64,000 nucleotides of DNA from Daphnia pulex (lineage: Eukaryota > Arthropoda > Branchiopoda > Diplostraca > Daphniidae). The stretch covers positions 1,741,001 to 1,805,000 of the forward strand of contig NC_060022.1 in the NCBI RefSeq assembly GCF_021134715.1, read 5' to 3'. Below the pieces are notes generated by a model. That model saw only the letters and a list, made by a program, of their open reading frames with translations. It was not told where the DNA came from and ran no database searches. Every line of letters begins with the position of its first letter. Position 1 is the first letter of the stretch. Positions 1 through 9,980 of this stretch are shown piece by piece. The position numbers and the translations under genes were made by a program.

Positions 1-850
1 GTTTTTGGATTTTCTTTAGACTGGAGAAGATCGCCGCCGCCACCGCCGCCGCCACCGCCACCACCGGAGCCGCTTCAAGATCGCCGCACGCTAGGACCTT
101 CGCCAATGGATGACAGGTATATTGTTTTCTTCTAAGTGTCTAACCATACTTTTTTTATGTACTCTAGATGGGACCCAGGACCAAGGAGGATCGCCGCCGC
201 CACTACAAGATCGTCGCTTCAAGATAGGACCCTGGCCCACGGGTCGAAGGTAAATTTCATTTGATTTCAAATGCCTTAAACTTCTTTTATTAATGTTTTT
301 GGATTTTCTTTAGACTGGAGAAGATCGCCGCCGCCACCGCCGCCGCCACCGCCACCACCACCACCGGAGCCGCTTCAAGATCGCCGCACGCTAGGACCTT
401 CGCCAATGGATGTCAGGTATATTGTTTTCTTCTAAGTGTCTAACCATACTTTTTTTATGTACTCTAGATGGGACCCAGGACCAAGGAGGATCGCCGCCGC
501 CACTACAAGATCGTCGCTTCAAGATAGGACCCTGGCCCACGGGTCGAAGGTAAATTTCATTTGATTTCAAATGCCTTAAACTTCTTTTATTAATGTTTTT
601 TTTTATTTTCTTTAGACTGGAGAAGATCGCCGCCGCCACCGCCGCCGTCACCACTGGAGCCGCTTCAAGATCGCCGCACGCTAGGACCTTCGCCAATGGA
701 TGTCAGGTATATTGTTTTCTTCTAAGTGTCTAACCATACTTTTTTTTATGTACTCTAGATGGGACCCTGGACCAAGGAGGATCGCCGCCGCCACTACAAG
801 ATCGTCTCCGCCGCAGCAAAGGACTTCGAAGATCTTTAAATGGTACGGTA
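1..850 (+). repeat. Tandem array of a 300-bp unit with exon-like blocks
   Basis: Three copies start at 1, 295 and 595, giving a period of 300 bp; copies 1 and 2 are nearly identical and copy 3 diverges after about 800. Each unit holds two blocks bracketed by splice-like signals: block A begins after a ctttag and is rich in GCC/CCG triplets, followed by GT; block B begins after tactctag with ATGGGACCC and in copies 1-2 ends at a GGTCGAAG followed by gtaaat. One frame of block A gives an 11-proline run ending PLQDRRTLGPSPMDDR. The phases of A and B do not chain into an endless ORF, and copy 1 has a stop in one frame. The array may be the 3' end of a gene that continues to the left, with the last B block ending in a stop near 840, or a non-coding satellite derived from exons. 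I do not recognise the protein. Confidence 0.75.
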
Positions 851-2400
851 TTACTTTTTCTTGCCTAAGGTTGTGTGAGTGTTTTATTGTGTTAAATGTG
901 TGTTTGTGTAAGTATGATTTTCTTGTTTATTCCCTCTCCAATATAACCTGAACCACCTTAACCACAATTATGGCATATCATTATGGTCTAGAAACAGTAG
1001 TCACTTTGGTTTTGCTGCTGGTCTAGTTTTACTTTATTTATAGTTTTAGTTTAGTTTTAGTTTAGTAGTTTTATTTTAGTGTTCTAGACGGTGGATTAGT
1101 GTTGTAGTTTAGTTTTGATTTAGTTTTAGTTTAGTTTTAGTTTGAATTAGTGTTTTACTCGGTGAATTTTTCCATACATATCTGAAGTATTTTTGTTTGG
1201 CAACGTCATATACTCATATGGATCGCATGTTCGCATCATTCGTCAATTCGTCTGTGGCTTGTTCTGGTCTGATCTGTTCGTTCGTATTGTTTCTCCCAAG
1301 TCCCAACATTGGTAAGAGTGAGTGACTCACACTGCGTTGAAGAATAGAAGGAAATTAATCATTTTATAAATAAACAATTATGTGAAGGTTCAATCAATCA
1401 AGTATCAGGAAAGTTCAAAGTGATAAATTATTGAAGTTTGAATCTGGTTCAAACATGGACATAAATTTCAAAAGTTGTTTTAAAACTAGGTAACATGAAC
1501 CAGAATTCACATTCACATTGTCCTCAATGCTAATGAGGACAATATACAAAGAGCTTGTGGGCTAGGCTGCAGGCCGAAGAAGAAATGCAAGATTGGGGTT
1601 ACAACATTTTCCAATATTGAAAAATTTGCAATCACTACTACGATGATTTAAGATGATTAATTGCAACAGAATCCAAATCGAGTAACAAAAAAATTATTGA
1701 AGGTAAACATTTCCTCTTTCTCTCTGATTTTATGAAACATTTCTGTTTGCAACTAAATTTTTAACTTGACAACTCTAGAACATCCAGAACAAGTCATCTT
1801 TGTTGAAAGTTAAATCAAGCTTCCGCAATGAAGTGCAGACTCACGGATTAGGGTGTGTTAACTGTTGACTCCACAGTCCACACAATTCTATAAAACCAGG
1901 AAAGAAAGATCTCATTCTCATGCAGTGGCAATAGTTGAAGAAAAGTTGTCCCAAAATCAAGAATTGACACAGAACTTGACACTTGTAACTTCAAGCAACC
2001 CTTAAACTTGTGTAACTTAAAGTTTGAAAAGGATTTGAATAGAGAAAACTCTCAAAACATTTGAGAAAGAGCTGAAACACGGAATTCCAATGGGTCAAAA
2101 CTGGAGAGTTCTCATTCATTGGCGCCTACCACATCTTATTGGTCTCGGTCTACAACGGAAGAAGAAAATGCAACGATGTAGGGCGTTGATAAAGTTGCAC
2201 TCATCCCCTGACTGCAGAAGAAGAGAGATCCAGGTCTTCTATTTAATGGCTTCAACCCGATGGCTTTCACGTGACACGAGTCTTCACATATTGCTGGATT
2301 CGATTGACGACTCGTTTTCATAAAAAAAGGACAACCACGCAAGCGGACCTCAGGCGAGAGACGATTTTGAAAATGGTTTATCCCGACTGCTAGTTCAGCA
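851..2400. other. AT-rich intergenic DNA, no supported gene
   Basis: From about 1020 to 1150 there are many degenerate TTTAG/TTTTAG repeats. The rest contains only short ORFs with frequent stops and no recognisable domain. An overlapping pair of opposite-strand ORFs at 2090-2342 shows no family signature and is not called. Confidence 0.5.
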
Positions 2401-2420
2401 GACGAATCTAGGTTTAGAAC

Positions 2421-2939
2421 TTGATAACATTACTGGACTGGACACTCAAAGCCTTCAATCAATTCCTGCTGAAAAATGAAACTTCGTTCTCGGCCTACGT
2501 TAGAAGAGTCTTTGCAGGTCGACCATCCGTGCAACTAGAACACGCCCGAAGAAAAATTACCGACTTCGACGAATCTTTATACGCTCACGTGTTCACTGAA
2601 GAAGTTGATCGTTTTATCGTGAGACGTGATCGGCAGGCAGTGCTATTGCAGAAGATTTTGCACTTGACGTCATCCCCGAATTTGTTTTCAAAAATGCTTA
2701 TTTGGAATTGGGTAATTCTCTGGTGGTCCTTCAGCGAAAATCGATAATTTGGCAGCCATCGTCGCTTCTGCCCCAATTACAAGAACCCATCCTTGCCGAT
2801 TTGTTTGGTATATCACAATTTAAAATTACGTGCTTGTTTCTCTGATTTGAATTTATATTTTTAGAATTACAGAAGAAAAATCGAACGTTGGCTGAGGCTC
2901 GGTCTGTTCTCATTTCTGCCATGACACGTCTTCCCTCGT
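2421..2939 (+). pseudogene. Unknown gene fragment, frameshifted
   Basis: A 108-codon reading frame starts at 2421 and reads a plausible globular protein stretch (for example SAYVRRVFAGRPSVQ, then EEVDRFIVRRDRQAVLLQ). After about 2670 a better continuation lies in another frame (IPEFVFKNAYLELGNSLVV, later QEPILADLF), so one base has probably been gained or lost. A GT at about 2808 and a TTTTTAG at about 2860 would join this to a short charged exon (LQKKNRTLAEARSVL) ending at a TGA near 2939. I do not recognise the family; it could be a decayed transposon-encoded protein or the remains of a host gene. The fragment is called only because the two frames complement each other and the splice signals lie where expected. 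Confidence 0.3.
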
Positions 2940-2952
2940 GATACCAAGCCAC

Positions 2953-4757
2953 TAATCACAAGCAAAGTGGGCAATCATCCAGATTCACACTCACATTTCC
3001 TAAACTGAAATTAGAAACGAAACTAAACGTTAATCAGGTTAGTGCTGCAACTACCCTTTGTACTTACTTTTACCATAGAATTTTAACGCCACTCGCATCT
3101 GTGCTAATTATATAACCCAATTACAAGATGCGGAGTGAAGGCTTTTTTTCCCGTTCGGAGCACAATATTTTTTGTCAACTTCCCCTGTATAAGATTTGAA
3201 CTCGCCCCGGTGGCCATGCTGCAGCAGCATGTGCATATGGTGGTTATCAATACCTCTGCTCAGTTATCTTACAAACGAATGCACATTACATGTTTGACAT
3301 ATGCAAAACGCTCTGTCGCTGTGCCGTCAAGTCCCACACGCAACTTCATACTATGCAATAGCAAAGGTACAGGAATACGAAACCATTTCATTTCCGCTCA
3401 GCTACCGAGAGATTAATGAAGTGAGGTTGTGATAGGTTTATGAAGTAGCTATATTTCGACAATCCTGATATTTTTTTGTAATAGCGCTACCAACTTGTAC
3501 CGTAAGATTTAATATCCCTTTTTTTTACTATCCTAGTTGATCTCTATTAATTCAGATTCCCTTACTACCCTTCTAAGCTTCTACTCAACTGTCAACACCT
3601 TTCACTCATATAGTTGACCATTTGGATGATCAGACAAAATCTCTTAAAATTTGAAGCAGAAATACCAGAGTAACTAGTCTGTTTTACATTAATAAGAGAC
3701 TACGCCAGTTTTCGTTGTGGCTAGTCATGCAGAATCAACATTTTAGAGCGTGTGGTATTCCTCTGTGCATTTACATTTCTCGCATACATAAGCTGCCCAT
3801 AGATCTAGACTTAGAAAGTTCTCTCTTTTATTGCGCCTTTTTTACCATTTGTTTTCAATTATCTGGCTCTTCTCTTCTCTCCCCCCCCCCCCTTTTCATC
3901 GAAGAACTGCGCTTCACTTTCTAAAACAAGAACTTAGGGTAAAATAAAAACTCTTTCGAAGTTCTATTCCCGGGTGTTCAACAGCTCGTTGTTTATTCCC
4001 CCTCTCTCGTTATGCAACAATTATGTGGTAGTGGCCTCAAATTCTTGTTAATTAGAACAATTATTCCAATTTCCAATTGATTTACCGAAAATTTATTTAC
4101 TTTTTAAAATCATTTCCCTTAACTGTTGAGTAAAATGTGCCGAGGTAACAGTAAATAGCTACCATAGAAGGAACAAATACGATTAGAAAATATTTGCACT
4201 AAATTCGAGCTTGTTTACAATGCAGTAATACGCAAGACTTCCGCGTCTTTGGGTGCTGTACAAGAAGGTCGGCGGTGCGGGGACCATCTAGCATGGTTAG
4301 ACAGTCAAAATCAAATCAAATGCGTTAGATACATCAGGGGAGGTCCTACGTGACGATCTTTGAAACGAAGATCTGGAAGAGACGATCTTGAAGTGAGAAG
4401 AAGTTGTACAAGGAAGGTCAGCCGGGGGGGTATCGGCCTTTCGTCTTATGACCTTATTAATAATATTTAAACCTTTTCTGGTACGAGATTGATTTCTTTC
4501 CTTCGATTAATGCTTATTTCAAGGTGATCCCGTACACTGATTTGTCGTTTTTTTGTTTACCTGTTTAATTACCATTGCCAACCTGTCGAGGATGGTTTAC
4601 ACCAGTTTACGCAACACGCTTATGGTGTTTGCCTTTCTCTTTTTCGATTGTAGAACTGTAGTAAGGTTTTTTTCTTTTTCCATCGAAGGGTGACAACCAA
4701 CATCTCTTTTATGAGAGAACGAAAAACCAGGTGGGAGCAAGAGTGGACTGGTTAGTC
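2953..4757. other. Intergenic DNA with low-complexity tracts
   Basis: Nothing convincingly coding. A C10 tract lies at about 3881-3892. Around 3425-3500 the sequence GTGATAGGTTTAT followed by TTCGACA and AACTTGTACC resembles the inner part of the terminal repeats of the element at 38380-39772, so an old relative of that element may be buried here. Confidence 0.35.
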
Positions 4758-4765
4758 TATATAAA
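4758..4765 (+). promoter_or_regulatory. Candidate TATA box upstream of the DUF4789-like gene
   Basis: TATATAAA followed about 30 bp later by an initiator-like GAGTGTTCAACTC. The distance to the ATG at 5282 is about 520 bp, so a non-coding first exon and intron, or an unmodelled long leader, would be needed. The AT-rich tract between 4850 and 5170 would lie in that intron. No spliced leader was verified. Confidence 0.35.
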
Positions 4766-5281
4766 CCCCGTTTGGCTGTGGACGGGTCCATCGAGTGTTC
4801 AACTCAAGAACGAATTCCACCGACATATTCCGGCGTAACAAGTATTTTGTACATATTTTGTATTGTTATTTTAGTTTTTGTATTTTATCTTGTATTTTGA
4901 TTATTTTATTTATTTTGATTATTTATTTTTTTTATTTTTGCTAGTTTACATTTTGTTTGTATTTTATTCGATTTTTTAACAGGTATTTTGTACAGACATT
5001 TTGGCGTAACAGTCGTTTGTTACTCTTCACTCATCAACCACGGTATTAAAAATTATTCTATTTTAAAAACAGTTTAAGTTATAATATTTCTAAGGATAAA
5101 GTATTTCGACGCAATGTCATGCATTTTATTTATTTTTATTTATTTATTTTTATTTATTTATTTTTTCATAGAAAGATCGCAGTTAATTAACCAAAAACAG
5201 TTTGTTTCGCCATAACAAAGAGTCAAGGGAAAGCCCCGGACAAACCCGTTCTTGTTATAAGAACATCAAGCATTCAAGGAA

Positions 5282-6694
5282 ATGTTTGCTTCAGCAATAA
5301 TATTTGCAGCTGCTGTCCCACTGGTATTGGCAAACAACGCGCCAACCTATTCTAGTGATGTCTCCAGTACGGAAGACCATTCTTGTGAGAGTTGTCCTCC
5401 GCTTAATGGTGCAAAAGTTCCACAAAATGGAAAACCGTCTAATTCTTCTTATCCTGATGATGGCTGTGGAGACTATTCTGTCCGATTTAAGGGCGATGGG
5501 TACTGTTATCCTCTTCTGAAGATAGGCCCTTGCGAGAATGTGTTATTTTGGATTACGGTCGACCCGTATACTTACGAGGTGGGATTTTAGATCTTTTTAG
5601 AATTAATACTGAACTTGTATTTTATCAGATGTTATTTTATTTTTTACTTTTAGGGAATATGCACTCCTCGCCTTTGTGGCAGAGAAAAAGTGTTCGTCGG
5701 TCGAGATGGTCTATGTCACGATATTTACGATACTAAAGAGTGTCGTGGAGGTAGGCGTCTTTATTACTCGGCTTACGGAGATCCAATTTGTGATTGTCCT
5801 GTTGGGCAATATCCATTCCCATCAGAGGAAGACGATTGCGTTCCTTTATTTACCCAAGGTACAGTAAACGCCAATTTTCCCAAATTATTTGTTAATTAAT
5901 TTCTTTTTATGATTTTTTTTAAGGACCGTGTCCAACCAATCAGGTTGTATCCGTTAGTTCATCGGGTAAATTAGAGTGTTTCCCCAACACTTGTCAACTC
6001 GTTGATAGATACCAGGACTTTCTCCTGCAATTGGTCCCAGTTAAACAATCAAGAATAAGTAACGATGACGAAGACGATGAATATGGATACTGCTGTGCGT
6101 TAGGCACTCGTGGACCTTGCTCACCTTCTGAACTTTTTGGTTACAACATCTTTCACTGTCAGGGAGAGTGTGTTGACATGGATGACCCTAGAACGCCGTA
6201 CTTTTTTTCTCCGGAAGAGAACGCAATTTTAGATGACATCTTTGATTGGGCCGCAAACGAACCCATAACAACAAAGAATAACAAAAGTAATACGTTTTTC
6301 GTGCACAATGGTTATCAAGAAAACGAAGACAAGGGATTAATACTTTTGGGATATTCCAACAGCCAAGTAGAATTCCAACATCTCTCCTAAATCCCTGTCA
6401 ACCCGGCGGTCGAAACGGAAATAATTTCAAGTGTGCAAATCCTTTGGTGTAAGTTATTTACATGCATTTTAGCAAACATTTAAGGACACTTGATAATTTA
6501 TGTAATAATATCTTCACAGTCCCAGTAGACCCAGACGCGACGTTAGTAAGCCTGTCAGTCCTGCTTTCGGTTGCCCATCAAATGATTTCTTGCAAGCTAC
6601 TGGACAATGCGGTAGCAACCGTGGGCCAGCTAGCTGCGGATCTTCTTACAAGTTCATCAAAGCTACAAACCAATGTGGACCAATTCGCTTTTGA
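5282..6694 (+). CDS. Secreted Cys-rich DUF4789-like protein
   Basis: Five exons are proposed: 5282-5578, 5654-5858, 5924-6300, 6363-6448, 6520-6694, giving about 379 residues with all phases consistent. The protein starts with a signal peptide (MFASAIIFAAAVPLVLA) and then has spaced cysteines in repeating blocks: CTPRLCG, DGLCHD, CDCPVGQYP, CPTN, CQPGGRNGNN, and a C-terminal CGSSYKFIKATNQCGPI. This layout is what I know of arthropod DUF4789 secreted proteins, whose function is not established. The start is the only Met preceding the signal peptide. Introns 1, 2 and 4 have good GT/AG sites and are 62-75 bp. Intron 3 (6301-6362) uses a weak GTGCAC donor; it was chosen because reading through gives a stop at 6390 whereas the splice restores the Cys-rich frame. 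A small frameshift is the alternative reading. An acidic linker (DDEDDE) lies near residue 200. Confidence 0.75.
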
Positions 6695-7922
6695 ATTAAA
6701 TTCGCTTTTGAATTAAAGAAGATAGTGGATAATCCTGAAATTCAACACAACTGATTTTCTAATTGATGCGAAAATACAAGTTTCTTAATATCGCACAGTT
6801 AGTAAAATCACTCAAGTTTTCTTTTGTTCAAGGACTTCAAGCTGACTTAATTTAACTAAGATATTTTATAGTATGCTTACTTATACCAACATGATGAATA
6901 GGTGACTGCTGTATGAGACGATTTCTGGATATTGACGATTTTAAAGCTGATGATTTTGTTATGAAGGGATGATTCCCCTTCCGAAGATTCCCATGGACAT
7001 GGCTGTTTAAATTTCGTGATCTTTTGATAAATACATCAGATTAATGCACTTACTAATTGTTAAAATTAAAGATTTATTCAGTGACTGCTTTACCGAAATT
7101 GTATTTAAAGATTAAGGAGAATTTATTAAGATTGCTGAAATTCGATAGCACAATATTTTCAAACCGATTTTTTTATTAACACACTTAACTTCGGATTGGA
7201 GGAAAGAAAGGTCCAGAAATCTCCCACTAGGTGACAGTGCAGTTTGACAACAACAATGGCTGCCATTCCCTATATTGGTTAGTGCTTAGTGGTCTGTCAG
7301 TCTGTCTTTCACATTTCGATGCACTGGATGCAGCATTAAGGTGGATATTTTTAAAATGTTTGTTTTAGCAGATTAAGTATTGCAAAACTAAATTAGTGGG
7401 TCGTGCCGGTGCGTGAAGTGTTAACTCGTGTGAAAGTGTTAACTCAACCCGAAAAAAAGTCGCAAATCACCATGTATCTTGGAGACATATATTACGTGAG
7501 TTTCAAAGTTACTTGCCTTTGTTTGTGTGTTAGTTTTTTCAATTGAGTGTCAACGAGCTAAAGCGGACATTTTTTTCATGTAAACGTTTCTTTTTTCTGA
7601 CGCTAGACGAGTAGACAGCAAAGCATTTGATCATTTTCCGCTAAGTTAAGTTACGTTTACTTTGCACACCTCTCAAGAAATTTATCCTTGCTACTAAAAG
7701 ACACTTTTGTGTGATAGCTGTCAGTTTCTGTTTCAGCAACAAAGCTCACTTGTTAGATTTTTAAATAATGTGTTTTTTTTTTCTACTTCCGGTTTTCTCA
7801 TTTCAGTCAGTAGTTTAGTAAATATTCATCTGACACACAAAAGAACCACATATTCCTGATCCTCGTCAAATTTGTGGTAAAGTTCACGTTGTTTATATTA
7901 CGTACGCGTACTTCCGGTTTCA

Positions 7923-7956
7923 AGAATTTTCCTGAACTATAGTTCAGGAAAATTCT
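7923..7956. repeat. Perfect 34-bp palindrome
   Basis: The arm AGAATTTTCCTGAACTA is followed immediately by its exact reverse complement with no spacer. It lies between several ACTTCCGG sequences (about 7786, 7911 and 8074). Such a site could be a cruciform, the scar of a foldback element, or a dimeric binding site. Confidence 0.8.
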
Positions 7957-8327
7957 CGATTTTGATCAAATTCTGGATTTCGTTTAAATTATACCAAATC
8001 GACCCCAAATTTCACGGAGATCACGAATATTTGGTTTATTTGGTCGGCAGCTCAATGGTTAAGGCGCTATCGCTTACTTCCGGTATACTTCCGAAAAATT
8101 TGCAAAAAAACTAGCAAATGAGCTTTGTTCTCTGTACAGCTCTAAGGATTAAATGCTAGGTTTTAAGCAAACAAATATGGACTTTTCAAGTGTTGTGAGT
8201 ATCTTAAGACCACCTGCAAATACTGAGTTTTGAGACGTGTCAAATAGATGGCGTGTTGATTGTGTCAGTTATGGAATGGCGGTTTGCTGTCAAAAGTTAA
8301 GTGGTTAAGCTATCCTTTCTTCGAAAA

Positions 8328-8349
8328 TTACCAATGAATTCATTGGTAA
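8328..8349. repeat. Perfect 22-bp palindrome
   Basis: The arm TTACCAATGAA is followed by its exact reverse complement, centred on GAATTC. No flanking element boundary was identified. Confidence 0.75.
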
Positions 8350-9557
8350 AATCTAGTGATTTCGTCTCTAACTTGTCGGTGATGTGTTCTATTCCGTGAA
8401 TATGTTAGATAACCTTAATGTTTCTCATCAACTTATAGGAGGAAACGTGAAAGGGTCGTGGCCGTCGTGCAGCCTACCGTTAACTATTTTGTTCAAAGTC
8501 ATTGTATTCTACTGAAGGTGCCATCGAAATGACAGGTAATATCCAACACTAGTTTTATCCATTTCATGTATTGCTGAAACATATATTCTTCTCGTCTTTT
8601 ATCAGGAGTCATAATTATCTGCTGTTTGTATTGGACTTGCTAAATCACCCACAGCCCAGTATAGACCAATCTCTCATTTCATCTTCTCGAGAGAAGATTG
8701 GATAACTGATCGGTGGTTTCATGTGCAAGTTCACTGATCATGTCACTGAACTTTTTCTGTTGCAGTCTAATATGTATTCAAAGTATTGATCTCCACTTAC
8801 GTCTATCTAATGTTTAAGAGACACTTTTTAGTGTATACTGATAATTGTTTATTCTTTTAGATCATAGACAAAAAGCACATTGATGACACAAATTATAAAC
8901 CAGGTAACTTATTTTCTTTTTTTATTTATAGGTTCTAAACTTCAGGTTTCTAAATTTGCATGGCAGACTTTATGAGAAGTCATGTCCTTTCAAGAAAGTC
9001 AACAAGATTCCTTGTTTGCTAACCCGTTGGCTGCTACCCTTGAATCTCCCTTTATACTTTATTAAGCGGGCCATCTTTATTTGAGGTATTGTTTTCTGTT
9101 GCTACAATCTTGTTTGAATATTATTGCCATCCAAATAAATGTTCATTCTGCTTACAGGGAAATTCTTCGCTACTTGTCATGGACTTCATCCACTGGTGAA
9201 AACAACGAGAGAATGCTGCAATCCAAGACTGATAAATTGTTTAATCGTTAGATTAAATTACAAGTGCATATCTGGGCTCCCTTCTTTTCTGTGGCCCCGT
9301 TTCCCTAACTAACCACTAACCAACGCCCGCCGGTGGTCACTCACCCGCTGTGAAACCAGGAGGAGGGGAGGGCTCTGGTCGAACGGGGTCTTGGAAGGCG
9401 CATGATCCGATGAAAACTTTTGGAGGGTCATGAGTCTAACCCGGAAGCCTAGTATGACTACATCTCCCCAGTAAAACTTGCCTCGTACTTCTCTCTTCTT
9501 CTCGGTCCAGATAAATATCTCTGGGGGCCGTAGACATGTCCTATAACAGCATGTGCG

Positions 9558-9980
9558 AGTTAAACAAAGCAACCCACTACCCAATGAAACAAAAAGCCAT
9601 GGTTTATTATTTGCGCAAATCTCCGTCAGTCAAGTTAAAAAAATTTCTAATTCAACAACTCGCGTAGAATTTTGCACTAGTCTATTAGTGCAAATCGCGA
9701 TTCCATGTGTTTGGTAGTTAAGAAAATGGTTGTTTAAAAAACAAAACAATCGGGTGTTCTGAGTAGCAAAAAAAACTCACCATTGTTTGTTTTTTAAACA
9801 ACCATCTTCTTAACTACCAATCACATAGGATCGCTATTTGCCCCAGTAAATTAGATGCAAAATTCGACAGAAGTTGTTGAGTTAGAAAAATTTGTAACTT
9901 GACTGACGCAGATTTCCGCAAAACTAAACCATCGCTTTTTGTCTCATTGCCGCAGCGGTGGTGGCGGGTTGCGTTTAACT
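9558..9980. mobile_element. Foldback (long inverted repeat) element, about 420 bp
   Basis: The left arm from 9558 (AGTTAAAC, then AAAAAGCCATGGTTTA, CGTCAGTCAAGTTA, TTCAACAACT, TTGGTAGTTAAGAA, ATGGTTGTTTAAAAAAC) is matched in reverse complement and in the same order by the right arm ending at 9980. The arms are about 185-195 bp, diverged by scattered substitutions and small indels, and flank a short AT-rich centre near 9750-9780. There is no coding capacity. True ends may lie slightly outside these coordinates, and I found no clear target-site duplication, so the superfamily is not assigned. Confidence 0.75.

Larger units (their letters stand above)
6695..9557. other. Non-coding stretch with splice-like signals; possible lncRNA
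   Basis: No long ORF. On the plus strand there are possible exons ending at 7495 (donor GTGAGT), 8439-8535 (acceptor CTTATAG, donor GTAATA), starting at 8606 (acceptor ATCAG), 8861-8903 (acceptor TTCTTTTAG, donor GTAACT) and starting at 9158 (acceptor CTTACAG). The only ATG in good context before the first donor (about 7472) gives a peptide of about a dozen residues when spliced. This would suit a spliced non-coding RNA or a leader of an unrecognised gene, but splice-like signals alone are weak evidence. Confidence 0.3.

Noticed and set aside
1..850. CRISPR-like reading of the 300-bp repeats
   Set aside because: Unit length, near-identical contents and eukaryotic splice-like signals fit a tandem genomic repeat, not short repeats with unique spacers.
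2090..2342. Overlapping plus and minus ORFs
   Set aside because: Neither frame resembles a family, and the adjacent better candidate at 2421-2939 is in a different register.
8040..8095. tRNA-like A box (CAGCTCAATGGTTAAGGCG)
   Set aside because: No matching B box, acceptor stem or anticodon arm; at most a decayed tRNA-derived SINE head.
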